From a virus, in the IMG/VR virus record IMGVR_UViG_3300036845_000466, positions 1-63,051 of that record: a DNA stretch of 63,051 nucleotides, one strand, 5' to 3'. The translations under genes and the position numbers were made by a program. Shown piece after piece: positions 14,557 to 22,336 of this stretch. Under the pieces are notes generated by a model. The model saw only the letters and a program-made list of their open reading frames with translations, had not been told where the DNA came from and searched no databases. The first letter of the stretch is position 1, and each line of letters begins with the position of its first letter.

Positions 14557-15327
14557 GTGACGCAGGTCTACACGCCGCAGTCGCAGCAGGTCAGCGCACC
14601 TGCGCAGCAGCAGCGCAAGCACCAGGGGCTGTCGTTCCTGATCCATGCTCCCGCCAAGTCGGGCAAGTCCACGACGGCCGACTCCGGCCCTCCGCCGCGC
14701 CTGATCCTGGACGTGGAGAACACCGCGTTCTGGACGCCATCGCGCAAGGTCTACTGGAACCCGATGACGCAGCAGATGCCGCCGGTGGACGGGTCCTGGG
14801 ACAGCTGCATCGTCCTGGTGCGCGACGTGCGGACCATCGAACGGGTGTACCAGATCCTCAACAGCGGGCAGCACCCGTTCAACTCGCTCAGCGTCGACTC
14901 GGTGACTGAAATGCAGCAGCGGATCATCGACGAGCGGGTAGGCATCAAAAAGGTCGAGCGCGACGACTGGGGGCACCTGCTGCGGATGGTCAGCTCGACC
15001 GTCCGACAGTTCCGCGACCTGATCACGCACCCGGTCAAGCCGTTGTGGTCTGTCTCGTTCGTGGCCGGGACCAGCGAGTACAAGGGCAAGTGGCGCCCGA
15101 TGGTCCAGGGCCAGGCGCGCGACTTCCTGCCGTACTACGTTGACCTGCTCGGGTACATCCACGCTAACCAGGACGGCACGCGGGACATGCTGATCGGCCC
15201 GCACCCGCAGTTCGAAACCGGGGAACGGGTCGGCGGCCGGCTGCCGAACGTGCTCCGCCTGGCTTACCCCGGCAAGGTGCAGGGGTGGACGATCGAGGAC
15301 ATGCTCAAGCAGGTTCTCAGCACGTAA
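14557..15327 (+). CDS. Sak4-like RecA-fold ATPase (single-strand annealing/recombination)
   Basis: Single-domain RecA-like ATPase, 256 aa, of the Sak4/AAA_24 kind found in phage recombination modules. Walker A is APAKSGKST (31-39), and a Walker B-like strand is LSVDSVTEM at about 110-118. GTG 14557 follows AGGGAGAAGATCG. It is expected to load on or anneal single-stranded DNA together with the SSB-like protein encoded two genes downstream and the Cas4-like nuclease upstream. Confidence 0.8.
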   Translation: MTQVYTPQSQQVSAPAQQQRKHQGLSFLIHAPAKSGKSTTADSGPPPRLILDVENTAFWTPSRKVYWNPMTQQMPPVDGSWDSCIVLVRDVRTIERVYQILNSGQHPFNSLSVDSVTEMQQRIIDERVGIKKVERDDWGHLLRMVSSTVRQFRDLITHPVKPLWSVSFVAGTSEYKGKWRPMVQGQARDFLPYYVDLLGYIHANQDGTRDMLIGPHPQFETGERVGGRLPNVLRLAYPGKVQGWTIEDMLKQVLST

Positions 15328-15338
15328 GGGAGTTGATC

Positions 15339-15605
15339 ATGGCAGCAGCAGAAGACAGCACGACGCCGGAGGCGGTTCCGCTGTTCGGCGGCCGGACAGA
15401 AACCGCGCTCGAGTCGCTGGCCGCTATCCGCGAACAGGCGCACAGCTACCTGGTGGCCCGGTACGGTGACGGCGTTGCCTACCGCGCGCCGGAGACGTTC
15501 GGCCCCTTCGAGCAATGGGTCTGGGCGGTCTCGGGCGCTCACGACGACATGGCGGCCGAGGTCATGGCCAGCATCGTTACGCATCTCCAGGAGGCACAGA
15601 AGTGA
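15339..15605 (+). CDS. Hypothetical protein, 88 aa
   Basis: ATG 15339 follows GGGAGTTGATC. Mostly helical and acidic (ESLAAIREQAHSYLVARYG, then DDMAAEVMASIVTHLQEAQK). It sits between the Sak4-like and SSB-like genes, and its 3' end supplies the AGGAGG site for the next gene. Unrecognised. Confidence 0.7.
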   Translation: MAAAEDSTTPEAVPLFGGRTETALESLAAIREQAHSYLVARYGDGVAYRAPETFGPFEQWVWAVSGAHDDMAAEVMASIVTHLQEAQK

Positions 15606-16684
15606 GTATGGGACAGGGCTACGACTTCAACGCGCTGTACGGGATGGCCGACCACTCGACCATCACGCCGCTCGAGCCGGGCAGCTACGACGCGATCGTG
15701 GAGACGGCCGAGTTCGGCCGGACCAAGGACGGCACCAAGGGCGCGTGGACGATCAAGTTCCGCGTGACCACCGGCGAGCGGGCCAACTACCCGGTCACCA
15801 TGACCATGAGTATCAACCCCACCAAGAGCGACGGCTCGCCCAACCCGCAGGGGCTCGGCATCATGTTCCGCCAGCTGGCCGCGATGGGCGTGCCGGTTCC
15901 GCCGGAGCAGCAGCCGTTCTGGGCGCTCGGCTGGACCGAGGCGAACGTGGCCGACTACATCAAGGGCCGCCCCGTGCTGCTCCGGGTGGTCAACGACCCG
16001 TACGAAGGCCAGGACCGATCCAAGGTCCGCGACATCAAGCCGCCGCGCCCGGGTGCGCCGCTCGAGGTCCAGCAGGTCCAGCAGCAGCAGCCGCAGCAGC
16101 CGCCCGTGATGCCCGGCCAGGGCTACCAGCCGCAGGGCTACGCCCCGCAGGGCGCAGGGGGCGGCTACGGGCCGCCGGCGCAGCAGGGGTACAACGGCGG
16201 CAACGGGGCACCGAACCCGGCCTACGGGGGCGGAGGGGGCGGCTACCAGGGCAACGGCGGCCAGCAGTTCGCCGGCGGTGCCTACGGCCAGCCCGGTGGC
16301 AACGGCGGCCAGCAGCAGCAGGTGCCGGGGCCGTGGCAGAACGCCCAGCAGGGCCCTACGCAGCCTGCGTATGGTGGTCAGCCGCAGAATCAGGCACCGG
16401 GGTACGGATCTGCACCCCCTGCTCCTGCGGGCGGCCAGAATCCGTACGGCCCCCCTGCCCAGCCTCAGTTTGCACCGGGTGGCCAGGGCGCACCGGGTGC
16501 CTTTGGGGCACAGAGCCCTGCTGGGCCTTACGGCCAGCCGAACGCGGACTGGAACCCGGCCGCGCCGCAGAACCAGGCGCCGCCGGCCCAGTTCCAGCCT
16601 CCGGCGCCCCAGAACGGCGGCCAGCCTCCGCAAGGGCCGCAGCAGCCGCAAGGGGCACCGGAACTTCCCCCGTGGGCGCAGTAA
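15602..16684 (+). CDS. SSB-like (DUF669-type) protein with a long disordered Q/G/P tail
   Basis: The first ~160 residues look like the DUF669/OB-fold ssDNA-binding proteins found beside Sak-type recombinases (GSYDAIVETAEFGRTKDG, then TIKFRVTTGERANYPV). Residues 160-360 are almost entirely Gln, Gly, Pro, Ala, Tyr and Asn, ending PELPPWAQ. SSBs carry a flexible linker and a short protein-binding tip, and this linker is unusually long. I chose GTG 15602 because AGGAGG lies 7 bases upstream and it overlaps the previous stop; ATG 15608 is the alternative. Confidence 0.68.
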   Translation: MSMGQGYDFNALYGMADHSTITPLEPGSYDAIVETAEFGRTKDGTKGAWTIKFRVTTGERANYPVTMTMSINPTKSDGSPNPQGLGIMFRQLAAMGVPVPPEQQPFWALGWTEANVADYIKGRPVLLRVVNDPYEGQDRSKVRDIKPPRPGAPLEVQQVQQQQPQQPPVMPGQGYQPQGYAPQGAGGGYGPPAQQGYNGGNGAPNPAYGGGGGGYQGNGGQQFAGGAYGQPGGNGGQQQQVPGPWQNAQQGPTQPAYGGQPQNQAPGYGSAPPAPAGGQNPYGPPAQPQFAPGGQGAPGAFGAQSPAGPYGQPNADWNPAAPQNQAPPAQFQPPAPQNGGQPPQGPQQPQGAPELPPWAQ

Positions 16685-16734
16685 GCAGCAATCGGCGCTG
16701 CCGCTGATCCCAGCCTGCGGACCAGGGAAGAGCG

Positions 16735-16769
16735 AGGCCGGCACGGGATGACCTCCCCCGTGCCGGCCT
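16735..16769 (+). terminator. Hairpin terminator after the SSB-like gene
   Basis: A perfect 13-base stem (AGGCCGGCACGGG, 16735-16747, with its complement at 16757-16769) around a 9-base loop. No long T run follows, as is common in high-GC genomes. It ends the polA-to-SSB unit just before a new promoter. Confidence 0.75.
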
Positions 16770-16775
16770 TAGCTG

Positions 16776-16817
16776 TTGACAGGGAATGCACCGGGGTACT
16801 ATGGTGTTGATAGAAGT
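16776..16817 (+). promoter_or_regulatory. Promoter-like elements plus conserved 14-base box, copy 1
   Basis: TTGACA (16776-16781) is followed after 18 bases by TATGGT (16800-16805), a reasonable -35/-10 pair. The box GTGTTGATAGAAGT occupies 16804-16817, overlapping the -10. The same box precedes four other genes, where the -35 is poor. It lies 50 bases before the DUF932 start. Confidence 0.6.
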
Positions 16818-16867
16818 ACAGGGCACCAAGATCCTGAAAGTCAGACCCCAGGGAGAAGATCCAGATT

Positions 16868-18133
16868 ATGAGTGTTCAGCTGACAGCCCGCAACGCCACC
16901 ACCGCCGACCTGGTGGAGGTGCTGAACGACCAGAAGAGCCGCAAGCTCGACCTGGTTGTTCCGGCCAGGAACGTGTGGAGCAAGGACGGGCAGGTCATCG
17001 TCAAGGGCGCCGAGGCGCACATCGACGAAGACGGAGTGACCCCGGTCAACGGCACCTACCGGCCGACCGAGGTGTTCGACGAGGGCCTGGCCACCAAGCT
17101 GGGCATCCCGCAGCAGTACGTGCGGACCATGAGGGCGGCGCGGCCGGACATCCTGGACGCCAACGTCAACGGCTGGCTGCACGGCCGGTCGCTCAGGCTG
17201 GCCCAGCCTGACCCCGAGACTGGCCTGTCGGTCAGGGAACTGTACGCTCCCGACGAGCGCGCGTTCCTGCTCCGGCTCTTCCGGGGCGACGAGGGCGAGA
17301 CCGGCGTAGCCAGGGCACTCCTGAGCGACCGCTACGGACTGTCGATGGACAACCTGGACGTGCTGACCGCCGTTATGAAGGGCTTCGAAGAGAGCGGCCA
17401 CCGGCCCCTCGTGCGGGTCAGCGACCTGTCCGAGCGGCGGATGCGGGTGCGCTTCGAGTTCCCCGACCGCAACACGCTGGCTCCCGGCCTGCTGAACGGC
17501 TACCGCAGCCCGTTCGACGGCGAGCGCGGCATCAGCCGGGCGGGGATGTTCGACCAGCTCCGCCAGCAGTACGGCGCGCACCACATCTTCAGCGAAAAGG
17601 ACGCTCCGGTGGCCTTCCTGGGAATCGACTTCGGCAACAGCGAGACCGGCGGCGGCGCTTTCTGGCTCAACCCGCTGATCGAGATGGTGCGCTGCACCAA
17701 CGGCTGGGTCGAGCGCAAGGAAGGAATCCGCAAGGTGCACCTGGGCGCGAAGCTGGCCGAGGGCCAGGTCAAGCCGTCGCTGACCACGATCCGGCGGGCG
17801 GGCGAACTGGTCGCCAGCCAGACGACCGACGCGGTTAACTCCTGGCTGGCCGATGGCTACCTGGAGGGCCTGGTCGCGAACCGGACCCAGCAGGCCGAGG
17901 TGGTGCTGACCAGCGCGACCGAGACCGTGCCGGCCGTCTGCCAGTCGCTCGGCTTCACCCCCGACGAGCAGAAAGGCATCCTGGACCTGTTCATCCTGTC
18001 CGGCCAGCCGACCGCCGGGGGCCTGGCCAACGCGGTCAGCGCCTACGCCCAGACGGTGAACGACGTGGACCGCGCCTACGAGATCGAGCTGAAGACGGTG
18101 GACGCCCTCGAGGCGGCTGCTACCCGGAAGTAA
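16868..18133 (+). CDS. DUF932 family protein, 421 aa
   Basis: Matches the DUF932 (phage/plasmid-like, TIGR03299) pattern: an N-terminal segment with LGIPQQYVRTM, a central RYGLSMDNLDVLTAV, then IDFGNSETGGGAFWLNPLI and RCTNGWV. The family is widespread on phages and plasmids; its biochemical role is unknown. Standard AGGGAGAAGATC site upstream. It is the first gene of a new unit controlled by box copy 1. Confidence 0.8.
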   Translation: MSVQLTARNATTADLVEVLNDQKSRKLDLVVPARNVWSKDGQVIVKGAEAHIDEDGVTPVNGTYRPTEVFDEGLATKLGIPQQYVRTMRAARPDILDANVNGWLHGRSLRLAQPDPETGLSVRELYAPDERAFLLRLFRGDEGETGVARALLSDRYGLSMDNLDVLTAVMKGFEESGHRPLVRVSDLSERRMRVRFEFPDRNTLAPGLLNGYRSPFDGERGISRAGMFDQLRQQYGAHHIFSEKDAPVAFLGIDFGNSETGGGAFWLNPLIEMVRCTNGWVERKEGIRKVHLGAKLAEGQVKPSLTTIRRAGELVASQTTDAVNSWLADGYLEGLVANRTQQAEVVLTSATETVPAVCQSLGFTPDEQKGILDLFILSGQPTAGGLANAVSAYAQTVNDVDRAYEIELKTVDALEAAATRK

Positions 18134-18145
18134 CAAGAACGTGAG

Positions 18146-18188
18146 TGCCCCGGCTGCCAAGCTCCCCGCTCCCCAGGCAGCCGGGGCA
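18146..18188 (+). terminator. Hairpin after the DUF932 gene
   Basis: A perfect 13-base stem (TGCCCCGGCTGCC, 18146-18158, with its complement at 18176-18188) around a 17-base loop, 12 bases after the DUF932 stop. Probably a terminator or attenuator; no T run follows. Confidence 0.65.
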
Positions 18189-18215
18189 TTCACCTTTCAA
18201 GCAGAGGAAGAGCAG

Positions 18216-18557
18216 ATGGAAGACCTGAAGACGACCCCCGGCGGCGAGGCGGGGTACGCCGTCCTCGCGCACATCCTGAGCGCGTTCTACGCGGTCGGCG
18301 ACCTGGACAACCGCCAGGTGTACGTATGGCACAAGCGCGGCACGAAGAACAAGGCCGGCGAGCCGTTCCCGGCGCCGGTCCGCGAGGTGGAGAACCACCG
18401 GCGCGGCCAGCCGCGCTACTTTTTCAGCGTCCGGGCGGTGCTCGCCTGGTACGAGCCCGGCGTGCCCGACAAGTACGGCAAGGGCTGGCGGGTGCCTGAC
18501 CCGCTGCAGATCATGCAGTCGCTCGGCGTGCGCGGCGGGAATGAGACGGCACCGTAA
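18216..18557 (+). CDS. MerR/excisionase-type helix-turn-helix protein, 113 aa
   Basis: Start ATG 18216 follows GAGGAAGAG; a longer GTG form would run through the terminator hairpin and is rejected. The pattern DNRQVYVWHKRGTKN...FPAPV...YFFSVRAVLAWYEPG matches phage winged-helix/AlpA-like DNA binders, where a helix pair is followed by FPxPv and a final Trp-Tyr. It probably binds DNA as a regulator or recombination accessory factor. Confidence 0.55.
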   Translation: MEDLKTTPGGEAGYAVLAHILSAFYAVGDLDNRQVYVWHKRGTKNKAGEPFPAPVREVENHRRGQPRYFFSVRAVLAWYEPGVPDKYGKGWRVPDPLQIMQSLGVRGGNETAP

Positions 18558-18558
18558 G

Positions 18559-18572
18559 GTGTTGATAGAAGT
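18559..18572 (+). promoter_or_regulatory. Conserved box GTGTTGATAGAAGT, copy 2
   Basis: Begins one base after the TAA of the helix-turn-helix gene and ends 30 bases before the 18603 start. TAAGGT overlaps its 5' end at the same place as the -10 of copy 1. No -35 is recognisable. Confidence 0.6.
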
Positions 18573-18602
18573 GTAAGGGTCAAGAGCCCAAGGGAGAAGA
18601 TC

Positions 18603-19004
18603 ATGGAAGCAGAGAAGTGCACATCGGAGAACCCGGACTACCCAGGTCTGGTATGCGCCCTGGAGGGCCCGCACACCAGCCATTTCCGGCTCGGTTACCG
18701 CTGGCAGGACGAAGTGGTGCGCGACAGCGACGGGACCGTGCTGTACGACCCCGCCGCGCCGCTGAGCGAGCGGACCGGCCTGGAGCCCAGGTTCGCGAGC
18801 GAGCAGACGATCGCGGGCGGCCAGTGCACGCTGTGCGCGGCGGACAGCCCGGAGCGGCTGCCGTGGAGCGGCCAGCGGATCTGCTGGAACTGCTTCGACG
18901 GCCAGCTCAACCTGCTGGCTAAGGCCATCCGCCTGGCAGGCCCCGGCGAGCACCTGGTGTTCGGCGCGGACGTGCCCGAGGCAGCAGAGGCGGTGCTGGC
19001 ATGA
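18603..19004 (+). CDS. Zinc-ribbon protein, 133 aa
   Basis: Standard site AGGGAGAAGATC before ATG 18603. CTLCAADSPERLPWSGQRIC-x2-C forms a four-cysteine ribbon near residues 74-98; two further cysteines lie in the first 25 residues. The C-terminal 35 residues are helical. It begins a small unit under box copy 2. Unrecognised beyond the zinc motif. Confidence 0.68.
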   Translation: MEAEKCTSENPDYPGLVCALEGPHTSHFRLGYRWQDEVVRDSDGTVLYDPAAPLSERTGLEPRFASEQTIAGGQCTLCAADSPERLPWSGQRICWNCFDGQLNLLAKAIRLAGPGEHLVFGADVPEAAEAVLA

Positions 19005-19375
19005 GAAGCACCGACGCAGCGAAGCTGGTCAACAGCGCAGCTTTCCACCCCGACTACCAGATCATCGCGACCCCGGTCTTCGGTCAGTCGCTGGTGCTCC
19101 AGGTCCAGCACCGTACGTACGACTCCAGCGACATCGACCACTGGGGCCAGTACTACCGGCGGGTAACCATCGGTCCGACCTACGACCTCGAGGTCGCCGA
19201 CCTCGACGAAGACGGCGTGCTCTTCGGGGTCGCGCAGAAGCTGCTCGAGTTCCAGGGCCACGAGATCCGCGAGTTCCTGCGGGTCCAGCGCGGCGGGGAC
19301 TGGGTGGCCCCGTTCCACCCGCACACCCGGAACGGCCGGGACAACTGGGAGAAGAGAGGCGGCAAGACAGCATGA
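19001..19375 (+). CDS. Hypothetical protein, 124 aa
   Basis: ATGA overlaps on both sides. It looks like a single alpha/beta domain rich in aromatic and acidic residues (PTYDLEVADLDEDGVLFG, then KLLEFQGHEIREFLRVQRG). No family recognised. Confidence 0.7.
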   Translation: MRSTDAAKLVNSAAFHPDYQIIATPVFGQSLVLQVQHRTYDSSDIDHWGQYYRRVTIGPTYDLEVADLDEDGVLFGVAQKLLEFQGHEIREFLRVQRGGDWVAPFHPHTRNGRDNWEKRGGKTA

Positions 19376-19815
19376 GCGAGGCGACGACATTCACCGGCAC
19401 TGACGACGACGGCGAGGACTTCACCGTGGTCTGCCACAACGGGTGCCCTGGGGGCGCGCAGGGACAGCACAAGATGTCCTGCGTCTGGTCCGGCCCGTGG
19501 TTCGTGGACGGTTACCGGGTCAAGATCCTGGGCCACAGCTCCGGGCACACCTCGGCGCAGGTGTGCACCGAGGACGAGCGCGGTGAGCACGCGCACGTCG
19601 ACTCCGGCCAGCTCACCCGGGTCCGCTACGGCGATATCAGAGTCATGCTGACCAGGAGCGACGGCAACACGATGGCGCTGATGAGCAAGGTTGGCGCCGC
19701 GCTGCGCAAGGCCGGCCACGGAGACCGCATAGAAGACCTGACTGAGGAAGTATTCGCAGCTCAGAGTTATGATCACGCTCTCCAGATCCTTCAGGAATGG
19801 GTGGTGTGCTACTGA
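19372..19815 (+). CDS. Hypothetical protein, 147 aa
   Basis: Starts in an ATGA overlap. The N-terminal half has CHNGCPGG and CVWSG, two Cys clusters in a beta-rich context. The C-terminal half is helical (TMALMSKVGAALRKAGHGDR). Unrecognised. Confidence 0.7.
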   Translation: MSEATTFTGTDDDGEDFTVVCHNGCPGGAQGQHKMSCVWSGPWFVDGYRVKILGHSSGHTSAQVCTEDERGEHAHVDSGQLTRVRYGDIRVMLTRSDGNTMALMSKVGAALRKAGHGDRIEDLTEEVFAAQSYDHALQILQEWVVCY

Positions 19816-20000
19816 TGCGGACGTACAGCATAAAGATCAGGTACCGAGTCCACTTCAACAGCCGTGAGCAGGCGGAAAAGACCATCAAGGTGACCGCATC
19901 TCACCGGGATGTCGCGCTGTTCCTGGCCGGCCGCCAGACGGCCGGCGAGGGCATACTGGCCGACTCGCTGCAGATACTGAGCGTCGCCAGGTACGCCTGA
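19815..20000 (+). CDS. Small hypothetical protein, 61 aa
   Basis: TGATG overlap with the preceding gene fixes the start. MRTYSIKIRYRVHFNSREQA suggests a beta hairpin followed by a helix; the protein is basic. Unrecognised; last gene of the box copy 2 unit. Confidence 0.65.
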   Translation: MRTYSIKIRYRVHFNSREQAEKTIKVTASHRDVALFLAGRQTAGEGILADSLQILSVARYA

Positions 20001-20022
20001 CGGAATAGGACGCACCGTCTAG

Positions 20023-20036
20023 GTGTTGATAGAAGT
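20023..20036 (+). promoter_or_regulatory. Conserved box GTGTTGATAGAAGT, copy 3
   Basis: Lies 22 bases after the 20000 stop and 48 bases before the next start. CTGACG upstream (about 19998) is a weak -35 candidate. A strong hairpin follows directly (20041-20067). Confidence 0.6.
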
Positions 20037-20040
20037 GAAG

Positions 20041-20067
20041 GGCCCGGGAGGGTCCGCCTCCCGGGCC
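20041..20067 (+). other. Leader hairpin between box copy 3 and the next gene
   Basis: A perfect 11-base stem, GGCCCGGGAGG (20041-20051) with CCTCCCGGGCC (20057-20067), and a 5-base loop, ending 6 bases before the ribosome-binding site of the 20085 gene. If box 3 marks a transcription start, this is a 5'-leader hairpin that may stabilise mRNA or attenuate; alternatively it is a terminator of the upstream unit. Confidence 0.55.
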
Positions 20068-20084
20068 GGACGAGGGAGAAGATC

Positions 20085-20318
20085 GTGGCACAGGAGAACG
20101 TTAGTTGGCGCAAGGCGCGCGACCTGCTGACCGGCGAGGCCGGCGACGGCCTGGTCGGAGCCAACGATGCGCAGCTGATCCTCGAAGACCTGGTGCGCTT
20201 CCCCACAACCACGCAGTTCTACCGCAACGACCAAGGCAGCGGGTACCTGTCCTACGCCGGCCCGAGCAGCAACGGGCCCAGGTACCTGGCTGTCAAGAAC
20301 GGGGAAATGACGAGATGA
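20085..20318 (+). CDS. Hypothetical protein, 77 aa
   Basis: GTG 20085 follows GAGGGAGAAGATC. The sequence looks compact and polar (MAQENVSWRKARDLL, then DAQLILEDLVRFPTTTQFY). It overlaps the next start by ATGA. Unrecognised. Confidence 0.68.
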   Translation: MAQENVSWRKARDLLTGEAGDGLVGANDAQLILEDLVRFPTTTQFYRNDQGSGYLSYAGPSSNGPRYLAVKNGEMTR

Positions 20319-20671
20319 ACAGGCGCGAGCTGGACCTGCTCCGCAGCTACAAGAACGGGCCCAGGATCTGGGACGCAGAGGCACTGGTGCCGCTGGTCGT
20401 TTCGCTGAAGGAACAGGGGCTGATCGAGCCGCTCACCGCCTACCCGGGCAACGCGTTCCAGCTGACCAAGGCCGGCCGCAAGGCGCTGATGCTGGAGCCG
20501 GAGTTCGGCGACCTGGTGGTCACCGTGCGGCTGACCGACAGCACCGGCGGTATCCGCGCTGCGGATGTCCAGGCCGCCGTGGAGAAAGCGCTGCGCAAGC
20601 CGGAGGCCGGCTTGTTCGGCATGAACCTGCGGGTGACCGCAGAGAGGGAGGCGACCGGTGACACTTCGTGA
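20315..20671 (+). CDS. Probable winged-helix protein, 118 aa
   Basis: The first 65 residues have the layout of a winged helix: helices LDLLRSYKNG, then LVVSLKEQGLIEPL, then a wing ending FQLTKAGRKALM, a phrase typical of wHTH DNA-binding domains. The C-terminal half (VVTVRLTDSTGGI...) is a separate small alpha/beta unit. Probably a transcription regulator; target unknown. Confidence 0.55.
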   Translation: MNRRELDLLRSYKNGPRIWDAEALVPLVVSLKEQGLIEPLTAYPGNAFQLTKAGRKALMLEPEFGDLVVTVRLTDSTGGIRAADVQAAVEKALRKPEAGLFGMNLRVTAEREATGDTS

Positions 20672-20834
20672 GATGTTCGCCGTTAACCACGTGACGTGCT
20701 CCAGGTGCAACGAGAGGCCGGGGTTCAAGTGCGTGAACATGCAGATCAGGCACTCGGTGATACGCCTGGCCAGGCCGCACTGGGAGCGAGTGGAAGCCGG
20801 GGACCGGCTGAAGAAAGAGATGGAGGGATCATGA
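20658..20834 (+). CDS. Small zinc-finger protein, 58 aa
   Basis: GTG 20658 overlaps the end of the previous gene by 14 bases, and the stop overlaps the next start (ATGA). CSRCNERPGFKC followed by a conserved H/R helix (RHSVIRLARPHWER) is the short zinc finger often seen in actinobacterial and phage proteins (C-x2-C-x3-PG-x2-C...H...R). Likely nucleic-acid binding. Confidence 0.6.
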   Translation: MTLREMFAVNHVTCSRCNERPGFKCVNMQIRHSVIRLARPHWERVEAGDRLKKEMEGS

Positions 20835-21241
20835 GCGAGTTCGATAAGCGGGCGGCGGTCTGGGTGAAAGAGCACGTCAAGGACGCCCAGGACATCAACG
20901 AGGGGACGGTGGAGTTCGAGATCGAGTCGACCTGGAACGACGACGGCAGCCTCGGCGTCGGTGTCACCTGGTCGGAGGATGTCACCTACGCCATGAAGGA
21001 CGGCAAGAAACTGCCAGGTGGCAACCGGCTGCGCACCAAGACTCTGGCCTACAGCGTCAACCAGGTCATGCGCGACCTGGTGGAGCCCGGCCGGACCCCG
21101 GAGTACCCGGAGATCGGCGCCGAGATACCGCCAGGGCAGAACTACGGCCAGGCCGGCTACGTGGTCGGCGAGTGCGGCCACCGGGTGGCCAGCCAGGAAT
21201 GGCGGGCCGGGCTGCGCAACTGCGAAAGGTGCGGGGGATGA
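20831..21241 (+). CDS. Hypothetical protein, 136 aa
   Basis: ATGA overlaps on both sides. It has an acidic beta-rich N-terminal half (EGTVEFEIESTWNDDGSLGV) and a C-terminal CGHRVA...LRNCERCGG cluster that could bind zinc. Unrecognised. Confidence 0.68.
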   Translation: MSEFDKRAAVWVKEHVKDAQDINEGTVEFEIESTWNDDGSLGVGVTWSEDVTYAMKDGKKLPGGNRLRTKTLAYSVNQVMRDLVEPGRTPEYPEIGAEIPPGQNYGQAGYVVGECGHRVASQEWRAGLRNCERCGG

Positions 21242-21477
21242 ACAACTGGGACGACATATTCGGCTACGCCGACGAGGCCATCGACTGGCTGAAGCCGGCC
21301 CTGGAAAAGGCGGAGAAGATCCAGGCGACGGCCAGGCTGCAGGCGGACACTCAGCTGCCAGTACTGACCACCAAGCAGATCGCCGAGCTGCGCCAGCTTG
21401 GCAAAGACCTCCTGAGCAACATCGACGACGCCGACACCTCGGCGCGCAACCTGTGGGAAGAGGTGCGGGACCTGTGA
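21238..21477 (+). CDS. Small acidic helical protein, 79 aa
   Basis: Starts in an ATGA overlap. Almost entirely helical by composition (DEAIDWLKPALEKAEKIQ, then QIAELRQLGKDLLSNIDD). No motif recognised. Coupled by GTGA to a basic helical neighbour, so the two might pair, but this is only a suggestion from charge and adjacency. Confidence 0.65.
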   Translation: MNNWDDIFGYADEAIDWLKPALEKAEKIQATARLQADTQLPVLTTKQIAELRQLGKDLLSNIDDADTSARNLWEEVRDL

Positions 21478-21707
21478 CCAAGGCGGAGAAGCGGCGGCGG
21501 GCGCGGCGGGCGCGAGCCGATCTGGGGCTGTTCATCAGCTACCAGGAGAAGCACATGGAAGTGCATCTGCTCGACAAGGGGGTCGACCCGCAAAAGGCTG
21601 CGCTGGGCCGGCTGCGCGCGGCTCGAGACGAGGTGACTTACCTGTACGAGCTGGCCTGGGCTGAGTATCTGGACGCGCAGGAGCTGGACAGGGCAGTCAG
21701 GGAATGA
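21474..21707 (+). CDS. Small basic helical protein, 77 aa
   Basis: Begins with a dense basic stretch (MTKAEKRRRARRARADLGLF) followed by two helices. GTG 21474 overlaps the preceding stop. The N-terminus could bind nucleic acid or the acidic neighbour. Last gene of the box copy 3 unit. Unrecognised. Confidence 0.62.
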   Translation: MTKAEKRRRARRARADLGLFISYQEKHMEVHLLDKGVDPQKAALGRLRAARDEVTYLYELAWAEYLDAQELDRAVRE

Positions 21708-21721
21708 AACCCCGGCCGTAG

Positions 21722-21735
21722 GTGTTGATAGAAGT
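21722..21735 (+). promoter_or_regulatory. Conserved box GTGTTGATAGAAGT, copy 4
   Basis: Starts 15 bases after the previous stop and ends 35 bases before GTG 21771. The flanks CCGTAG and ACAGGGCAC resemble those of copies 1 and 3, so conservation extends slightly beyond 14 bases. No -35 seen. Confidence 0.6.
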
Positions 21736-21770
21736 ACAGGGCACGGAACCGGTCCTGGAGGGAGAAGATC

Positions 21771-22163
21771 GTGAGAATACACACCCGCCTGAGCCGCGAG
21801 AGCCTCGAGGCGCTGCTGGCCAGGGCGAAAGATGCTGGGCTGGTGGCGGACGACGTGCGGTTCGTGGAGCTGACCGAGCACCGGAGCCAGAGCGCGCCGG
21901 CCGCCTACGAGGTGCAGCTCGGGACCCTGAAGAGCGAGCCGTACCGGCCGCTGCCCGATACCTACGTCAACCAGTACGGCAAGCGCCAGCGCACCCGCCG
22001 GTCCAGCGCGAACAACGGGCACTGGGCGGCCACCTGGCACGAGACCGGGTGGTTCCTGGCCGGCCTGTTCGAAGCCGACCCCAAAGCGAAGGTCACCAGC
22101 CGGTTCGCGAACTACCACGGCGAGCAGGACTTCAGCCGTCAGACGCGCGGCGTATTCAACTGA
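21771..22163 (+). CDS. Conserved-type phage hypothetical protein, 130 aa
   Basis: GTG 21771 follows GGAGGGAGAAGATC. A basic middle ([17 protein letters not shown]) leads to [18 protein letters not shown], then [11 protein letters not shown], a layout I recall from small early proteins of other actinobacteriophages. Function unknown. It is the first gene of the last early unit. Confidence 0.65.
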   Translation: MRIHTRLSRESLEALLARAKDAGLVADDVRFVELTEHRSQSAPAAYEVQLGTLKSEPYRPLPDTYVNQYGKRQRTRRSSANNGHWAATWHETGWFLAGLFEADPKAKVTSRFANYHGEQDFSRQTRGVFN

Positions 22164-22174
22164 GGGAGAAGATC

Positions 22175-22336
22175 ATGCTGGATGACCTGATTGCCTACGA
22201 GCAGGACGAGCTGGACGAGGACGCCACGGTGGCGCTGTTCCAGCACCTCGTCGACACCGGCCTGGCCTGGCAGCTCCAGGGCCATTACGGGCGCACCGCC
22301 CAGGCCATGATCGAGAACGGACTGGTGACGCGATGA
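22175..22336 (+). CDS. Small conserved actinophage protein (DUF7417-like), 53 aa
   Basis: Acidic start ([20 protein letters not shown]), then [20 protein letters not shown] and a last helix. This pattern is recurrent in actinobacteriophages; I recall it as DUF7417. ATG 22175 follows GAGGGAGAAGATC. Its size and sequence suggest a small helical protein-binding protein; role unknown. Confidence 0.65.
   Translation: MLDDLIAYEQDELDEDATVALFQHLVDTGLAWQLQGHYGRTAQAMIENGLVTR

Noticed and set aside
16810-16840. TTGATA within the 14-base box as a -35 element
   Set aside because: No consistent -10-like sequence lies 16-19 bases downstream in the five copies, so the box is not a simple -35.
18141-18215. 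A GTG start that would lengthen the helix-turn-helix gene by 25 codons
   Set aside because: The extension runs through the terminator hairpin; ATG 18216 has a proper ribosome site.
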